NCBI RefSeq assembly: GCF_000341285.1
Contig: NW_005178470.1
Coordinates: forward strand, 149,576 to 170,544
Source of the DNA: Galdieria sulphuraria
Lineage: Eukaryota; Rhodophyta; Bangiophyceae; Galdieriales; Galdieriaceae
Length of the DNA: 20,969 nucleotides
Reading direction: 5' to 3'
Shown: positions 10,085 to 18,502 of the stretch, piece after piece
How positions within the stretch are numbered: position 1 is the stretch's first letter
Layout: the number at the start of each line of letters is the position of its first letter
Position numbers and translations under genes: made by a program
Notes under the pieces: model-generated
Databases searched by the model: none
What the model was told of the DNA's origin: nothing
Seen by the model: only the letters and a program-made list of their open reading frames with translations

Positions 10085-11273
10085 TTACAACGGCGTAGCT
10101 GAGGCACAACTCTGATAGTTATTTCCTATCTGCTGCTTCTTACTTTCCGTAGCTTCCTTGTCCATAGGGAAAAAAGGAGGTTTCCCTCTGAGACCCAAAG
10201 TCTGGAACAATATCTGATCTTGTGCAAATTCGTTATTTGGAGTGGTTAAAAGTCTTTCGCCAGTAAAAATACTATTTGCTCCAGAAAGGAAACACAAGGC
10301 TTGCTCAGCAGGACTTAGAGAAATTCGACCAGCACTTAAGCGAACCATAGAAGACGGCATAAGAATGCGAGCTGAAGCAATCATTCGACACATTTCCCAA
10401 ACAGAAACCGGCTTCATATCTTCTAACGGAGTTCCTTTGGTTGCAACCAAAGCATTAACTGGAACCGACTCAGGATGCTTCGGCATAGTTGCCAAAGTAT
10501 GCAATAAACTTATGCGATCCTCGTCTGTTTCTCCCAAACCTAAAATGCCTCCACAACAAACAGAAATACCAGCATCTCTAACACTTTGCAACGTATTGAG
10601 GCGATCTTCAAAGGTTCTCGTAGATATAACCTTAGGATAAAACTCTCTACTTGTATCCAGATTATGATTGTACGCCGTGAGACCCGCTTCTTTTAGCTTC
10701 AAAGCTTGGTCTTTGGTAAGTAAACCAAGAGTGGCGCATACTTCCAAGCCCATGGAACGAATTTCACCTATTACGTCTAAAATACGTTCAAACTGACGAT
10801 TTCCTACTTGAGAAACTCCTCTCCACGCAGCACCCAGACAAAAGCGAGTGCTTCCAGATTCCTTTGCTTGTTTAGCAGCTTGTAAAATTTCTTGTTTCTG
10901 CATCAACGGCTCTGCTTTCACAAAAGTCTTGTGATGACTTGATTGTGAGCAATACTTGCAGTCTTCAGGACATCCACCTGACTTAATGCTCAACAAGGTA
11001 CACTGTTGTACTTGAGTAGAATCAAAATACTGGCGATGTACAGTGGCAGCTTGATAGATCAACTCTAAAAGTGGCTGACAGTATACATTTTCAACTTGTT
11101 CAAGTGTCCAGTCCGAACGAATAGGAAAAGATTCGGAGGTCTGGGCTCCACTGGGTTGTGCCAGAACGCTGCTGAAACGAGTGAATTGTCTTAGTGTCAA
11201 CAATCGTCGAGCTGTCTCTATCACGTCATCAAGTCTGTTTTCATGAAAAACTTTACAAGTACTTACCCAACAT
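10085..11273 (-). CDS. bioB: Biotin synthase (radical SAM), probably mitochondrial
   Basis: Inserts sulfur into dethiobiotin, the last step of biotin synthesis, using a 4Fe-4S cluster with S-adenosylmethionine and a sacrificial 2Fe-2S cluster. 379 residues. CPEDCKYC gives the radical-SAM triad Cys85, Cys89, Cys92. The 2Fe-2S ligands are seen in RFCLGA, EVCATLG and ISVCCGG, with the conserved Arg in VRLSAGR; GILGLGETDEDR is also typical. The frame in the main exon has no ATG near its start. A GTAAGT donor just after ATGTTGG at 11267-11273 and an AG at 11218 give a 49-base intron and the start MLETARRLL. The first coding exon is then only 7 bases. The resulting N-terminus (Arg-rich, Leu, Ser, no acids after Glu3) looks like a mitochondrial presequence, where plant and fungal biotin synthases act. 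Confidence 0.96.
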
Positions 11274-11336
11274 TGTGCAACTCGAACTTATTACCTTGTG
11301 TGCTTTGTTTTCCACAAAGTAACACACAAACTATCC

Positions 11337-11344
11337 GCGCCAAA
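11337..11344. promoter_or_regulatory. Possible E2F-type site in the bioB/phosphoesterase divergent spacer
   Basis: GCGCCAAA on the plus strand (TTTGGCGC on the minus strand) matches TTTSSCGC. It sits in the 123-base spacer between the two divergent ATGs. A single 8-base match is weak evidence by itself. Confidence 0.25.
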
Positions 11345-11396
11345 ACGACAAATGGATTTAGATTATACTCGAAAGGAATTGTAATATTTCTACCTA

Positions 11397-13214
11397 ATGC
11401 AGTCTTCTCTTCTTTGGAGTTTTTCAAGTGCAAGAGCAAAAATTTTCTTTGCACACTCTTTTGAAGGACACTTGGAGTATCCGAAACTTGGAAAAAAGAA
11501 GTGTAAGAAAAAACGCAGTTTTAGAGGAGTTTCTTCTCTCTTATCAACACGTCAGTTGGAAGTGGGGTTGTCAGAGGTGTCGACTCGTTCGACAAAGCTG
11601 GGAGACGATAATTATAAGGCATTTGTTTATAATAATCCAACTTGTCATATTTCGAAGGAAGAATTGGTGTATTCTGGCTCCACAAATTCTCGAAACAAAC
11701 TATGGGCAAGTTGTACAAGGTTTTTGAATTCAAATAGATGCTTGAAGTGTCGCAAGTGTTCTACATGTTTTCTTCAGTTGAAGGCGTGTTGGTGGAAAAA
11801 GAATCAAAGTCTATCTTCTTGTTTGAAACGTGGGATGTCGAGTTGCTTTTGGCAACAAGGTTTTTCGTATTGTGTTTTTCGATCATTCGAAGGTCGTAAA
11901 ACTTGTTATGGCAGACTTTCACCTCCACTCAGAAATAGTGAACGAAAGATTTGTTTTGGTCCGGGTTTTGTTCGAGAATCCAATGTTTCCGTTCCTTCTC
12001 GTTGTCACCAACTATGTTATCTTTTCAATCCGTACACCAACAAAGATGTATGTACTGGCAAGTTGTTTCCTTTGATGTATGCGGTATACATGTCACAATA
12101 TCATGCGCATACTTCTAATCACAACTGGAAAGAAGACGGAAGATATTACAGTCATTTTACATCGAAAGACAAAGACTCTTCGCATCACCACACAGTTTTA
12201 ACGAATCAAGTCAATTCATTTCATGGTTTGTCTTCACCTTGTGAGAAAATTCGACGTCTTGCAGTCATTTCTGACATTCATGTCTTTGATGTAGATGGAT
12301 TTTGGAACGAAAATGTCTTGGAATTTTTTAATCTTAGAATCCTAGGACTATTGAATATTCTCTTTTTAAGAGGGCCAGAAAGATTTTCTGTGCAAGTTCT
12401 AGCCAAAGCCATTGAAGATATGCATGAAATGAGAGTGGATCATCTCATATTAGCAGGAGACATCACTAATCTGAGTTTGGAAAGCGAATTTGCTACTGCA
12501 TTTAAAGTGGTTCGACTTTTTGGTCCGCCAAGTAGTATCACAGCCATTCCAGGAAACCACGATGTTTATAATCGAGGTGAATTGAAACGAAAGTTATTCC
12601 AAAAGTATTTTGGTTCCTATGCAGTATCCGATGTCCTCGGCACCTCCCCTCGAGGAGATGGTTTCCCTATTATTCAGATGAGAGGAAATGTGGCTCTCAT
12701 TGGTTTGAATACTGCTTTACCAGGAAGTGCTCGGGGAATGGTTGGTAGAAGACAGTGGCATGCGTTAGAAGAAATGATGGAAAGAGCATCACATATCCTA
12801 AACAACGTCGATATGAAAATTCTAGTTCTCCACCATCCAGCACAAAATCCTATGATCCGAGGTCTACCTTGGATCCGCGAAATTGGACATGACCTCAAGG
12901 ATTGGAAATCCGTCGCAAAGTTTTGTAGAAAGTATTCCATTGACTTGGTAGTACATGGACATAATCATGTTCCTTATCAAGGTGTGTTGGATGGTTCACC
13001 TCAAACTTTGGTTTGTGAAAGTGGTTCGGGCACCTTGATGACTTATCAAGAAGACCGAGTTGCACGTTATACAATATTTGAATTGAACGAAAAAGGGGTA
13101 TTGGAGCGTTCCTTTGCTCGGGTTTGGGATATGGAAGGAGAATGTTTCCAAACCAAAGAATTAATTCTTCCTCCCATAGAAAAGCAAAAGAGTGTTCCTT
13201 TTGCTGCAACTTGA
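11397..13214 (+). CDS. Calcineurin-type metallophosphoesterase with Cys-rich N-terminal extension
   Basis: 605 residues in one exon. The C-terminal half carries all the di-metal motifs: VISDIH (Asp293, His295), AGDITN (Asp355), GNHD (386-389), LHH (479-480) and GHNH (521-524). It is most like the class III cyclic-nucleotide phosphodiesterase/CpdA branch; the substrate cannot be told from sequence. The first 285 residues match no domain I know. They are rich in Cys, Lys, Arg and Ser, with CLKCRKCSTC at 115-124 (four Cys at three-residue spacing) and further Cys at 108, 131, 142 and 150, which could bind zinc or an Fe-S cluster. The frame stays open for 290 codons before the catalytic domain, which argues that the extension is translated. 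The early residues could also include an organelle presequence. Confidence 0.9.
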   Translation: MQSSLLWSFSSARAKIFFAHSFEGHLEYPKLGKKKCKKKRSFRGVSSLLSTRQLEVGLSEVSTRSTKLGDDNYKAFVYNNPTCHISKEELVYSGSTNSRNKLWASCTRFLNSNRCLKCRKCSTCFLQLKACWWKKNQSLSSCLKRGMSSCFWQQGFSYCVFRSFEGRKTCYGRLSPPLRNSERKICFGPGFVRESNVSVPSRCHQLCYLFNPYTNKDVCTGKLFPLMYAVYMSQYHAHTSNHNWKEDGRYYSHFTSKDKDSSHHHTVLTNQVNSFHGLSSPCEKIRRLAVISDIHVFDVDGFWNENVLEFFNLRILGLLNILFLRGPERFSVQVLAKAIEDMHEMRVDHLILAGDITNLSLESEFATAFKVVRLFGPPSSITAIPGNHDVYNRGELKRKLFQKYFGSYAVSDVLGTSPRGDGFPIIQMRGNVALIGLNTALPGSARGMVGRRQWHALEEMMERASHILNNVDMKILVLHHPAQNPMIRGLPWIREIGHDLKDWKSVAKFCRKYSIDLVVHGHNHVPYQGVLDGSPQTLVCESGSGTLMTYQEDRVARYTIFELNEKGVLERSFARVWDMEGECFQTKELILPPIEKQKSVPFAAT

Positions 13215-13309
13215 CCATTTTGTATAAAGTTGCGCAAATAACATATGTCATTTTATTCTTTGTACAATTCTTTCACTCTCCTATGTACAACACCCAAATA
13301 AGAAACATT

Positions 13310-15700
13310 TCAAACACTTTCATGAGATGACAACGAAGATCCAACAGAAGAACTATACGACTGCAACCGTAACAAAGAAGAATTGCGTTGTTTTCTAGAT
13401 AAAACATCTTCTTCAAACTCAAACCCTAAAATGCACCCATGAGAATGACACTTGGATGAATTAACACCAAACAACGGCTTCAAAATATGGCCAAAGCCTC
13501 GAAAACCACTTCGGTGCCTTGTAATATTCCATTCATCAGAAGTTGAACTCGTCGAATGCTGATCAAATACTGGAGTAATGGAACGCTTTGCTAAATATTC
13601 CATATCAAAATTGCGCAGATAGTAATGAGTATCTTCGGGTCCATTGTGACCTCGTGATTCCTTTTCTAACTTTTCTTCCCCCCATATATTCACATAGTGA
13701 CCCTGGAGACCAGCTTGCATAATATCATTCCAATTTATATCCGCAAAAAATGGATGCTTCTTAATCTCACCAATACCTTCAGAACAACAACCTAATCTTT
13801 GTAAAGGATCCCTTTCTAGCAAGCCATTAAGTAATGAACGAGCCTCCTCTGAGATATCCTTTGGAAATGAAAGAGACATTCCTTTGATACGTCGGTACAT
13901 CTCTGAACGATTCTTATGATAAAAAAGAGACTTGCCACATAACATATCACCCAATAACACACCAAATGACCAAATATCCACAGAAAATCCATAACTCTCA
14001 CACTTTAACATTTCAGGAGAAATAAAGGCTCTCGTTCCACAAAAGGAATTGGTTCGACAGTTGGAAAGACTACTCAAGTGTCTACAAAGACCAAAGTCTG
14101 CCAAACGAATATGGCCATTCTTATCAATAAGAATATTTTCTGGTTTTAAATCTCGGTAAACAAAGCCATTTTGGTGAATCTCTTCCAAACCAAGTAGTAT
14201 TTCTGCAGCGATTCTTTTGACTTGATGTTCAGGAACTTTTCTGCGATGATGATGTAAATAATAAAACAAATCACCTCCATCACAAAACTCTGTGACCAAA
14301 TAGAACTTTTCTTTTGTCTGGAAAGCTGCACGTAAACCTAAAATAAACGGATGTTTTCCAGCCAACTGCAGTAGTAGTCGTTCATCTGTGAGATGTCTTG
14401 ATGTACTGGAAGCGCCAAACACCTTTGACTTGTCTATGACTTTGATAGCTGCAAGCTGTCCGTTCAATTTTGACTTGGCAAAATAAACTGATCCTGACGC
14501 GCCTTTTCCAACTGGTGCAATGAAGTCATAATCTTCCACAGAAGCTAATCTGGAACTGGCAATTCTCGAGATAATACGAAACAGTGCCGATGCTTCATCT
14601 GTATGAATATAAACTCTTCCACTATGCAAAATAAGAGCACCGTCAGCAGCAAATTGGTCTTCCTTATCCATTATCACGGAAGTATTTTCTGATATATCTT
14701 CGCTTTCACAATTTTGCGTCGAAATTTTTACTCTCAGAGTATGACCATTGATAAGTTTTACTTTTGCTCCAATCAAAGGAAAAGCAACTCTTATTCGAAG
14801 AGAGTCTGTCTTCCGAAAGGGAGGTGACTGTGACTCGGGTAGCGTTTCCAAACTATCTGCCTCAACTGTCCCAGAGCTTTCTTCTGAAGAACACGACTCT
14901 GTTGACTCAACGCTGCTATGCTTATCTGCCAACGTCTTTGATGAAGACAAGTTTTCAGCTGCTTGACGAATGACCAGCCATCTTTCCTTTATTTCCAGTA
15001 AACCCTGTCTCCAGGAGAACGCTGGGAATAAAGGTGATTTTTTCACTTGATACGTAACAGGAACAGGATGGTATTGTGAAGGAAATCTCCTTAACAAAAC
15101 CAAAGGGTCCGTGATGGGATCTGTTCCGCCAGAGAGCAGGACTGACTTTTCCGATTTTTCAGTACAACCGGCACACTCTGAGTTATACGGTTTCGTACCA
15201 TCCACACCAGCTCTTTCTTGAGTTTCTCTCAAAACTTCAAGAGGGCTCTTGATTTTAGGAACATTCATTTGTAAGCTACCTCTTCTAGGCTTGGTAAAAA
15301 ATAACATTCTTTCAGCTAAAAGTAATTCCACGAGAGCAGAATTTATGACCCCAAATGTCTCATCGGGGAATTGTGAAGAGAACAACACCATTTGGGAATC
15401 GAATAAGCAGCGGCCAGACTTCCGAGCATCTTGAGGAACATGGATGGGTGACCAATGGACAGATGAAGAGGTTTTCCTTGTCCACCTCAATGGCATGTTT
15501 GATACTTGGCTTTAAGAGGAAGAGACTTGTTCAACGAAAGCAACGTCTAATTTACTCGAAAAATATAAACTCAGTGTGCAATCCAGTGAACGATTGGAGA
15601 GTAATTTGAACTTTGTGAGTGTGACACTACGCTGGGATAACACGAAGATGAGTTTCGCAGATCCACGTTTGCCTTTGGTGATACTTAAAGGGCCAAGCAT
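13310..15700 (-). CDS. AGC-family Ser/Thr protein kinase with N-terminal C2-like region
   Basis: 779 residues after removing a 51-base intron (15505-15555). The kinase domain (about 374-636) shows GKGASGSVYFAK, AAIKVID (catalytic Lys403), YRDLKPEN (498-505) and DFGL. The activation loop SFCGTRAFISPE is of AGC type, with a Ser at the PDK1 position. The C-tail has a turn-motif-like SITP (Thr692) and FRGFGH (716-721) at the hydrophobic motif, but with Gly where Ser/Thr is usually phosphorylated. Residues 1-115 (SAKLIFVLSQ, LYFSISNMPLRWTRK, CLFDSQMVLFSSQF) resemble an NT-C2 type membrane-binding fold; this is tentative. The first exon is inferred: its frame continues in phase across the stop when the intron is removed, and the ATG at 15700 follows a TATA-like element. 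If wrong, the protein starts at 15496 (728 residues). Confidence 0.92.
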
Positions 15701-16211
15701 TCTTCGTGATATATATATATATGAGATAGCACCGACCTTTCGTTAATTTTAATCAGGGTTTTTATAGAATAGCAAAGAGGCAGCTGTGCTTGACAAAGTG
15801 TACAAACACGGAGAAGCTTGTTTTACAACATGTTGTGAGTTCAACTCAGGAAGAGAATGATGCCAATCCAAAAGCGAACATGATACGAATCATTCATCTT
15901 CTCTATCTTTGTGAATCAGAAAATAGCAATCCAAAATGTTTGTATAAACGATTTCCACTTCCCAGTTTCATCCAGAGGAGAAGCAACTAGAACTAATGGG
16001 AACCTAGTCGCCATAGAATATCAATTTCTATTCATTTACTTTATTTCCACGCAAAGTTCAAAACTTGAAGTATCCCGTCTGGTCACACTTTTTATTTCCT
16101 TGCCGTTTTACTTTTGACGTTTAGAAAACCGAAAAAACCATTTCAACCTGCTTTTGATAAATTCTTACTCATATATGAACATGCGACAATATCAATATAA
16201 AGCAAAGATCA
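15701..16211. other. Intergenic spacer between kinase start and NUBPL 3' end
   Basis: 511 bases with no gene I can support. It holds the kinase promoter on the minus strand and the NUBPL 3' flank. An alternating AT run lies at about 15709-15722. Short frames on the plus strand (for example 15790-15990, TTG start) lack recognisable features. Confidence 0.6.
15760..15766 (-). promoter_or_regulatory. Candidate TATA box of the AGC kinase gene
   Basis: TATAAAA on the minus strand, about 60 bases before the ATG at 15700. The spacing matches the TATAAAA in front of the thioredoxin-like gene (59-65 bases), which strengthens both calls slightly. Confidence 0.35.
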
Positions 16212-17246
16212 TTACTTGGCAGTTTCAACACTCGCATGGGTAACACAATAATTTTTCACTTTTTCTGCAACTTGTTGAAAACATGCTGCTTCTTCACTAC
16301 CTGGGTTATCTTTGGTAATGGGTACGCCTCTGTCACAAGTCTCTCGAATACAAGTACGAAGTGGAATGGCACCTAACATCGAAACACCTAAGACTTGACA
16401 GGTCATTTCAACCCCTCGTTCACCAAAGATAGGTTCTCTATGACCACACTGGGAACAGATAAAGTAACTCATATTTTCTACAATGCCAATAATAGGAACA
16501 TTCACACGTCGAAACATATCCACACCTCGCTTGGCATCAATAAGAGCAATATCTTGTGGAGTTGAAACAATAACAGCACCTGATTGGGTCGTCACACAAA
16601 GTAAGCTTATTGTAGAGCAATACACTTGCCTGTGATTCGAACACGCTGGGATATACTCAACTGTGCATCCCCGGTTCCTGGAGGAAGATCTATAACGAGG
16701 AAATCCATAAGACTCCACTTCACTTTATACAACATTTGTTCAATTGCACTCCCAACCATTGGACCTCTCCAAACAAAAGCTCGTTCTTGTTGTTCCTCCG
16801 GAATAAGAAAGCCCATGGACATTACTTGAAGTCCGTACTTTTGTTTCGGTAACATAACAGAAGAATTTTCACTAGAATCCAACTCTGGCTTTCCTTTCAA
16901 GGCTAACAAGTAAGGAATGGAAGGACCATAAACATCGGCATCAAGAACACCTACTGAGAAACCAATAGACTGCAATGCAATAGCTAGGTTGATTGAAACG
17001 GTAGATTTACCAACTCCACCTTTCCCTGAAGCTACAGCAACGACATACTGGAGATGAGTAAGCTTTCAGTAACCACTCTACTAGACAACATACTTTAGCG
17101 AAGGGAAGTTTCTTCGGAGCAAAGGGAGATTTTCCACCGACAAAAGGTGACGAGTGACTTGACTTGACAAACTTTAGCCCTGTATTGAGTATTCCTCTTC
17201 TAAGTGGGACCCCATTTGTCACGAATACTTTTGCACAATGCATCAT
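16212..17246 (-). CDS. NUBPL: NUBPL/IND1-type P-loop Fe-S carrier (Mrp family), mitochondrial
   Basis: Delivers Fe-S clusters to respiratory complex I (known for IND1/NUBPL). 312 residues, close to the family's usual length; introns 17048-17093 (46 bases) and 16580-16629 (50 bases, GC-AG). Residues 1-30 (MMHCAKVFVTNGVPLRRGIL) are basic and acid-free, as in mitochondrial presequences. The deviant Walker A is SGKGGVGKST, followed by VGVLDADVYGPSIP, the MRP signature LVIDLPPGTGDAQLS and STPQDIALIDAKRGVDMF. Then comes ENMSYFICSQCG, whose CxxC bridges the 4Fe-4S cluster in the dimer. There is no DUF59 domain in front and no DUF971 behind, which argues against plastid HCF101. Start: two adjacent in-frame ATGs at 17246 and 17243; an upstream TTG at 17378 was rejected. 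Confidence 0.93.
16580..16629 (-). other. GC-AG intron in NUBPL
   Basis: The donor reads CACAG then GCAAGT and the acceptor ends CAATCAG; length 50. It joins RITG to AVIVSTPQD, exactly the Mrp-family sequence. A GT two codons further on (GTGTAT) would shift the frame and break the family match. The GC donor with otherwise perfect AG/GCAAGT context is the usual form of this rare class. Confidence 0.85.
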
Positions 17247-17387
17247 CGACAAGATATCAGTCAAATACAATTCATTATTTTGAACGAAAAGATAATTTAA
17301 GGTTTTGTCAGAGCTGACCTTTTCTATTTGATATTTGCTACTGAAGCTTGGGTATTGAGTTGGAAGAGTGAAACACAATTTCTGTTC

Positions 17388-17394
17388 TATAAAA
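17388..17394 (+). promoter_or_regulatory. Possible TATA element of the RING-CH gene
   Basis: TATAAAA on the plus strand, 111-117 bases before the ATG at 17505, within the 258-base spacer divergent from NUBPL. The distance is greater than for the other two candidates, so this is less sure. Confidence 0.25.
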
Positions 17395-17504
17395 CAGTTC
17401 TGTTCATCATTATTTCAAGTCATAATATCAAAAAGTGCGTGCATTTTTGAAGCTTTTCCAGATTGCAACTGATTGGGTCATTCATTCCGGTTTGCTCTCT
17501 GTCT

Positions 17505-18120
17505 ATGACAACTCCACTAGAAACAAAGGAAAGCACAGAAGAAAAATTCTGTAGAATATGCCACGATACTGATCCTTATGAGCTTATTAAACCTTGTGAC
17601 TGCACGGGTACGTTGGCATATGTCCACAGGGAGTGTCTCCAGGTAGGTAAAGGATAGATACTATAAACTGTGCCCAACTCCTTGTGTTAGAGATGGTTGC
17701 AACAAGTTTCTGAATACAAGTGCGAAATATGTGGCAAGCAGTACCGTTGTAAAAAGAAAACACGCTCGTTACTGAGTTTCCTGTTTCGCAGAGGAGCTTG
17801 GCGTGAATGGCTGCACTTGGGTTATGTTACCTTTTTTGTCAATAGGCAGGTGCTTTCAAATATGAATCTATTTCGTTGGAATAACCGCCTTTTGTAGAAT
17901 TTGGAGCCAAACTGGAGTTCTTTTGCAAATTCTGAAGCTAAAACAACTTAGATTTAAGGAAAAGTGCATCACTTGTTTCGTTTATTCTTTCGTTGCAGCA
18001 CACTACTTGGCTTTTGCCTTGTTAGATATGAGAGCAGTGTGCAAAAGTTTCGCTATTTGGAGGCGAAAAACAGCAAAAATTGTTGTTATAAGTAATAACG
18101 AAGAAGAAGGAACTGTATAG
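17505..18120 (+). CDS. RING-CH (MARCH-type) membrane E3 ubiquitin ligase
   Basis: 171 residues from three exons; introns 17643-17690 (48 bases) and 17846-17897 (52 bases, GC-AG). The RING-CH ligands appear in order: Cys16, Cys19, Cys31, Cys33, His41, Cys44, Cys57, Cys60, with the Trp after the second exon join (RWLQQ) typical of the variant RING. One clear membrane segment lies at about 121-140 (CITCFVYSFVAAHYLAFALL). A weaker hydrophobic stretch is at about 87-110. The segment RAVCKSFAIWRRKTAK after the membrane helix resembles the end of the MARCH transmembrane region. The ligase would act on membrane proteins; substrates are unknown. Without the GC donor the last exon cannot be joined in frame and the protein would end before its membrane helix. 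The start is the ATG at 17505; a TTG at 17463 was rejected. Confidence 0.85.
17846..17897 (+). other. Probable GC-AG intron in the RING-CH gene
   Basis: The donor reads AATAG then GCAGGT and the acceptor ends TTTTGTAG; length 52. It is the only junction I found that brings the TM-encoding frame (17898-18120) into phase with the RING exon. The GT four bases downstream (GTGCTT) gives a 48-base intron in the wrong phase and a stop after 18 codons. Confidence 0.7.
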
Positions 18121-18270
18121 TTTCACAACATTCTTTTATCACGTGAGATTGTACATAGAATAAACGATTCATGTTTTTTCGTCTAATACAACTTTTGGGT
18201 CATCAGGAACAAGTTGTCTCTCCATCAGTTAATACGAAGCCGAGCTTTTTCGAACTGCTAACATAACACA

Positions 18271-18459
18271 CTACTGGGGTTCCTCCAAACCTAGGCGCTG
18301 TGCTGTCGTTTGTCTATTTCTATCTTCTCGTACCACTCCACTCCGCAAATACCGCTTACCTAACGGTTTCTCTGTCTTTGTCTTATTTTTTTCTATCCTT
18401 TCAATCAACTCCAAGTCAAGCTGTGAGAGTTGTATTTTAGTTGGGTCTCTTGGAAGCAT
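18271..18459 (-). CDS. CDC26: CDC26-like anaphase-promoting complex subunit
   Basis: 62 residues, one exon. The N-terminus MLPRDPTKIQLSQLDLELIE follows the pattern of CDC26, which begins MLRRxPTxIxLxxxD/E. In the APC/C this peptide threads into the TPR groove of CDC16/APC6 and stabilises it. A highly charged, helix-forming Lys/Glu/Arg middle follows, and the end TAQRLGLEEPQ recalls the short C-terminal RIGL-type motif of the family. Arg3 of the usual RRxPT is Pro here. Small size and short conservation make this a motif-level call. A 28-codon frame starting at an ATG at 18491 overlaps the start out of frame. The next gene starts only 43 bases away on the other strand. Confidence 0.65.
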   Translation of the reverse strand: MLPRDPTKIQLSQLDLELIERIEKNKTKTEKPLGKRYLRSGVVREDRNRQTTAQRLGLEEPQ

Positions 18460-18480
18460 CGACTCCAGAAAAATGCACAA

Positions 18481-18489
18481 TTTAGCGCC
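18481..18489. promoter_or_regulatory. E2F-like sequence in the 43-base divergent promoter
   Basis: TTTAGCGCC differs from TTTSSCGC at one position. It lies between the CDC26-like ATG and the ATG of the divergent helical-repeat gene. A near match only, of interest because one neighbour is a cell-cycle gene. Confidence 0.2.
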
Positions 18490-18502
18490 ATTTTTGAGAT
18501 GA

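Noticed and set aside
15709-15722. Alternating AT run in front of the kinase gene
   Set aside because: Too short and simple to call a functional repeat. It may be part of the promoter but lies only about 10 bases before the ATG.
15790-15990. 66-codon plus-strand open frame in the kinase/NUBPL spacer
   Set aside because: TTG start, no recognisable motif, no splice signals linking it to anything.
17846-17960. Canonical GT donor at 17850 for the last RING-CH intron
   Set aside because: It gives the wrong phase and a stop after 18 codons, before the membrane helix. The GC donor four bases upstream restores the frame with a normal intron length.
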